64,000 bases of DNA, taken from the NCBI RefSeq assembly GCF_014822185.1, contig NZ_QVLR01000092.1:38656-102655 (forward strand). Direction: 5' to 3'. The first letter of the stretch is position 1, and each line of letters starts with the position of its first letter. The notes beneath the pieces are model-generated. The model made no database searches, was not told where the DNA came from, and saw nothing but the letters and a program-made list of their open reading frames with translations. This stretch comes from Azoarcus sp. Aa7. Lineage in GTDB: Bacteria > Pseudomonadota > Gammaproteobacteria > Burkholderiales > Rhodocyclaceae. A program made the translations under genes and the position numbers. Shown here one piece after another: positions 62,844 to 64,000 of this stretch.

Positions 62844-63839
62844 TCAGCGAAGGAAGCGCTGTTCGGCTTCGTCGCCGATTGCCATCCCAGTCGCCTTGGC
62901 ACGGGACAGCAACTCCCAGAAATAGCGATACGACGCCCGGTCGTGGAGCTTTCCGCGGTGCTGGGTCGGTCCCCAACCTACGGCTTGGGCGCCAACGAGA
63001 ATCTCGACGGCAGCCTCGACTTCTGAAAAATCCGGGCGCATCGCCTCGACGATGGGCCGGATCTGGTTAGGATGGATGCTCCACATGCGCAGGTAGCCGA
63101 ACTCGCGTCGCGCGCGCTCGGCGTCCCGGCGTATGTAATCGAGATCCTTGAGTTCCGTGGTGACGTTGTGGGATGGGACGACACCGTTGCCGAGCGCCGC
63201 CGCTGCAATCTCCGCTTTCGCCCGGACGACCAGCGGGTGCGTGAACTGGCCGGGACTGGTCATCGCGTGGCCCGGAATCGCTCCATGGTGCCCGGATACG
63301 AAGTCCATGAGACCGAAATCGAGCGACTCCACGCTGTCGAGGGAGGCGATATCCCACGCTTCGCGCAGTGCGCCATGCGTCTCGATCAATACGTGCACGG
63401 GAATCGCTTGGTCGATTCCGTGCGCCTTTTCTATCGCGCGTAGCGCCTGAATCTGTTCCGCAACGTCCGTCGCGGAGCGCACTTTGGGTAGTGTGATGAA
63501 CGCGAGGCGCCGACCCGCCTGACCGACAAGAATTTCGAGATCCTGCTTCCAGTGGCTATGGGTGATGTCGTGAATGCGCGCCCCGACCCGTCCGAAACGA
63601 TTGCCTGCCGACATGATCAATTCGGCCGCCATTGCCGCATGTTCCGCCTCGGCGCCGGCATGCGCTCCGTCCTCGCAGTCACACGTCACGTCGAAGATCG
63701 GCCCGAGCTCCTGTTGAAGCTGCAAGGCCTTTCGCATCAGTTTCTCCGAACCGGCGTAGTGGTCAACGGCGGGCAGGGCCGGGAAGGGTTTCTCTCCGGC
63801 GAAAAGAACGTCGGCTGGGTGTTGCATGACTTTGTCCAT
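62844..63839 (-). CDS. HpcH/HpaI aldolase/citrate-lyase-family protein (CoA-ester lyase type)
   Basis: This 331-residue protein has CDCEDGAHAGAEAEHAA, ITLPKVRSATDVAEQI, HVLIETHGALREAW (metal-binding Glu) and SLDFGLMDFVSGHHG (metal-binding Asp). These fit the citrate lyase beta/malyl-CoA lyase group of the HpcH/HpaI superfamily. It splits or forms a C-C bond in an acyl-CoA ester. ATG 63839 or 63827 may start it. A group II intron lies 39 bases upstream, which may have cut it from its promoter. Confidence 0.85.
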   Translation of the reverse strand: MDKVMQHPADVLFAGEKPFPALPAVDHYAGSEKLMRKALQLQQELGPIFDVTCDCEDGAHAGAEAEHAAMAAELIMSAGNRFGRVGARIHDITHSHWKQDLEILVGQAGRRLAFITLPKVRSATDVAEQIQALRAIEKAHGIDQAIPVHVLIETHGALREAWDIASLDSVESLDFGLMDFVSGHHGAIPGHAMTSPGQFTHPLVVRAKAEIAAAALGNGVVPSHNVTTELKDLDYIRRDAERARREFGYLRMWSIHPNQIRPIVEAMRPDFSEVEAAVEILVGAQAVGWGPTQHRGKLHDRASYRYFWELLSRAKATGMAIGDEAEQRFLR

Positions 63840-63877
63840 AAACGTGTCGAGAGCGCGATTCTGCTGAAACTCGCAGG

Positions 63878-64000
63878 ATCGGGATAGGGGCGGTCAGGTC
63901 ACCTGACCGTTCCCCTCCCACACCACCCGGCATGCGGGTCCGCACCGGGCGGTTCGAGCAGTTGAGGTCATGAGAGCCGAGGTACGCCGAGTCGGTCGAA
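63878..64000 (-). mobile_element. Group II intron, 3' end (domains V and VI), runs off the window
   Basis: On the minus strand the sequence has a domain V-like hairpin (CCCGGTGCGG-ACC-CGCATGCCGGG, 63922-63948), then GGTGTGGGAGGGG, then a domain VI-like stem (ACGGTCAGGTGACCTGACCG) and an end of the type CCCCTATCCCGAT at about 63878. These are the usual 3' landmarks of bacterial group II introns. The rest, probably with the reverse transcriptase, lies beyond the window. No coding sequence inside the window was assigned. Confidence 0.6.

Noticed and set aside
1..64000. CRISPR array, tRNA or rRNA genes
   Set aside because: No regularly spaced repeats with unique spacers and no recognisable tRNA or rRNA sequence were seen when reading both strands; the only short tandem array is the 12-base one at 38471.

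Overview
The window looks like a GC-rich betaproteobacterial chromosome, most likely a member of the Rhodocyclales such as Azoarcus, Aromatoleum or Thauera. This is inferred from gene content: a complete rnfABCDGE operon with nth and DUF1841, ferric-iron ABC genes with Fur-like sites, a xanthomonadin/aryl-polyene type gene set that starts from chorismate, and a GreB/HtpG/MoxR housekeeping block. No rRNA, tRNA or CRISPR array was seen. The only mobile element is the 3' end of a group II intron at the right edge.

Layout. 0-2.7 kb: a 2-oxo acid dehydrogenase operon (E1 alpha, E1 beta, E2, minus strand; E2 runs off the left edge). 3.1-6.3 kb: a chemoreceptor whose periplasmic part carries a c-type heme motif, an amino-acid dehydrogenase and a thioredoxin-like protein. 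6.3-9.8 kb: a DyP-type peroxidase, then a UvrD-like helicase coupled to a small zinc-ribbon protein behind a LexA-like box. 10-18.6 kb: a CHASE-PAS-GGDEF-EAL protein, a Pat-like lysine acetyltransferase, an OvoA-type 5-histidylcysteine sulfoxide synthase and an atypical SDR.

19-38.2 kb: an aryl-polyene (xanthomonadin-like) pigment region in two blocks. Block A (19.0-25.8 kb) has a chorismatase, a MipA/OmpV porin, a lysophospholipid-type acyltransferase, a family 2 glycosyltransferase, a ketoreductase, a dehydratase and a ketosynthase pair. Block B (38.2-30.9 kb, minus strand, mostly overlapping genes) has an ACP, a COG4648 membrane protein, an acyl-AMP ligase, a second dehydratase, an LpxL-like acyltransferase, a LolA-like protein, an RND exporter and a NodB-type deacetylase. 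Between them sit a LysR regulator and an MtrB/PioB-type outer-membrane barrel with an MtrA/DmsE-type decaheme cytochrome, which together form an outer-membrane electron conduit. This interruption, or partnership, is the most unusual feature of the window.

38.5-46.5 kb: greB, htpG, a ClC chloride channel divergent from a MarR regulator, a VWA/MoxR pair and a receiver-histidine kinase hybrid. 56.8-46.6 kb, minus strand: fbpC-aat-bpt-pyrD and then rnfABCDGE-nth-DUF1841, covering iron import, N-end-rule tagging, pyrimidine synthesis and ion-coupled electron transfer. 56.9-61.1 kb: the rest of the ferric-iron importer (fbpB, fbpA) and a DUF2325 protein, with Fur-like palindromes between fbpA and the DUF2325 gene. 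61.1-64 kb: an adenylate-cyclase/FHA protein, infA with a long leader, an HpcH/HpaI-type lyase, and the group II intron end.

Most open frames opposite the real genes are antisense shadows produced by high GC content. Functional calls rest on motifs read by eye; no database search was possible.
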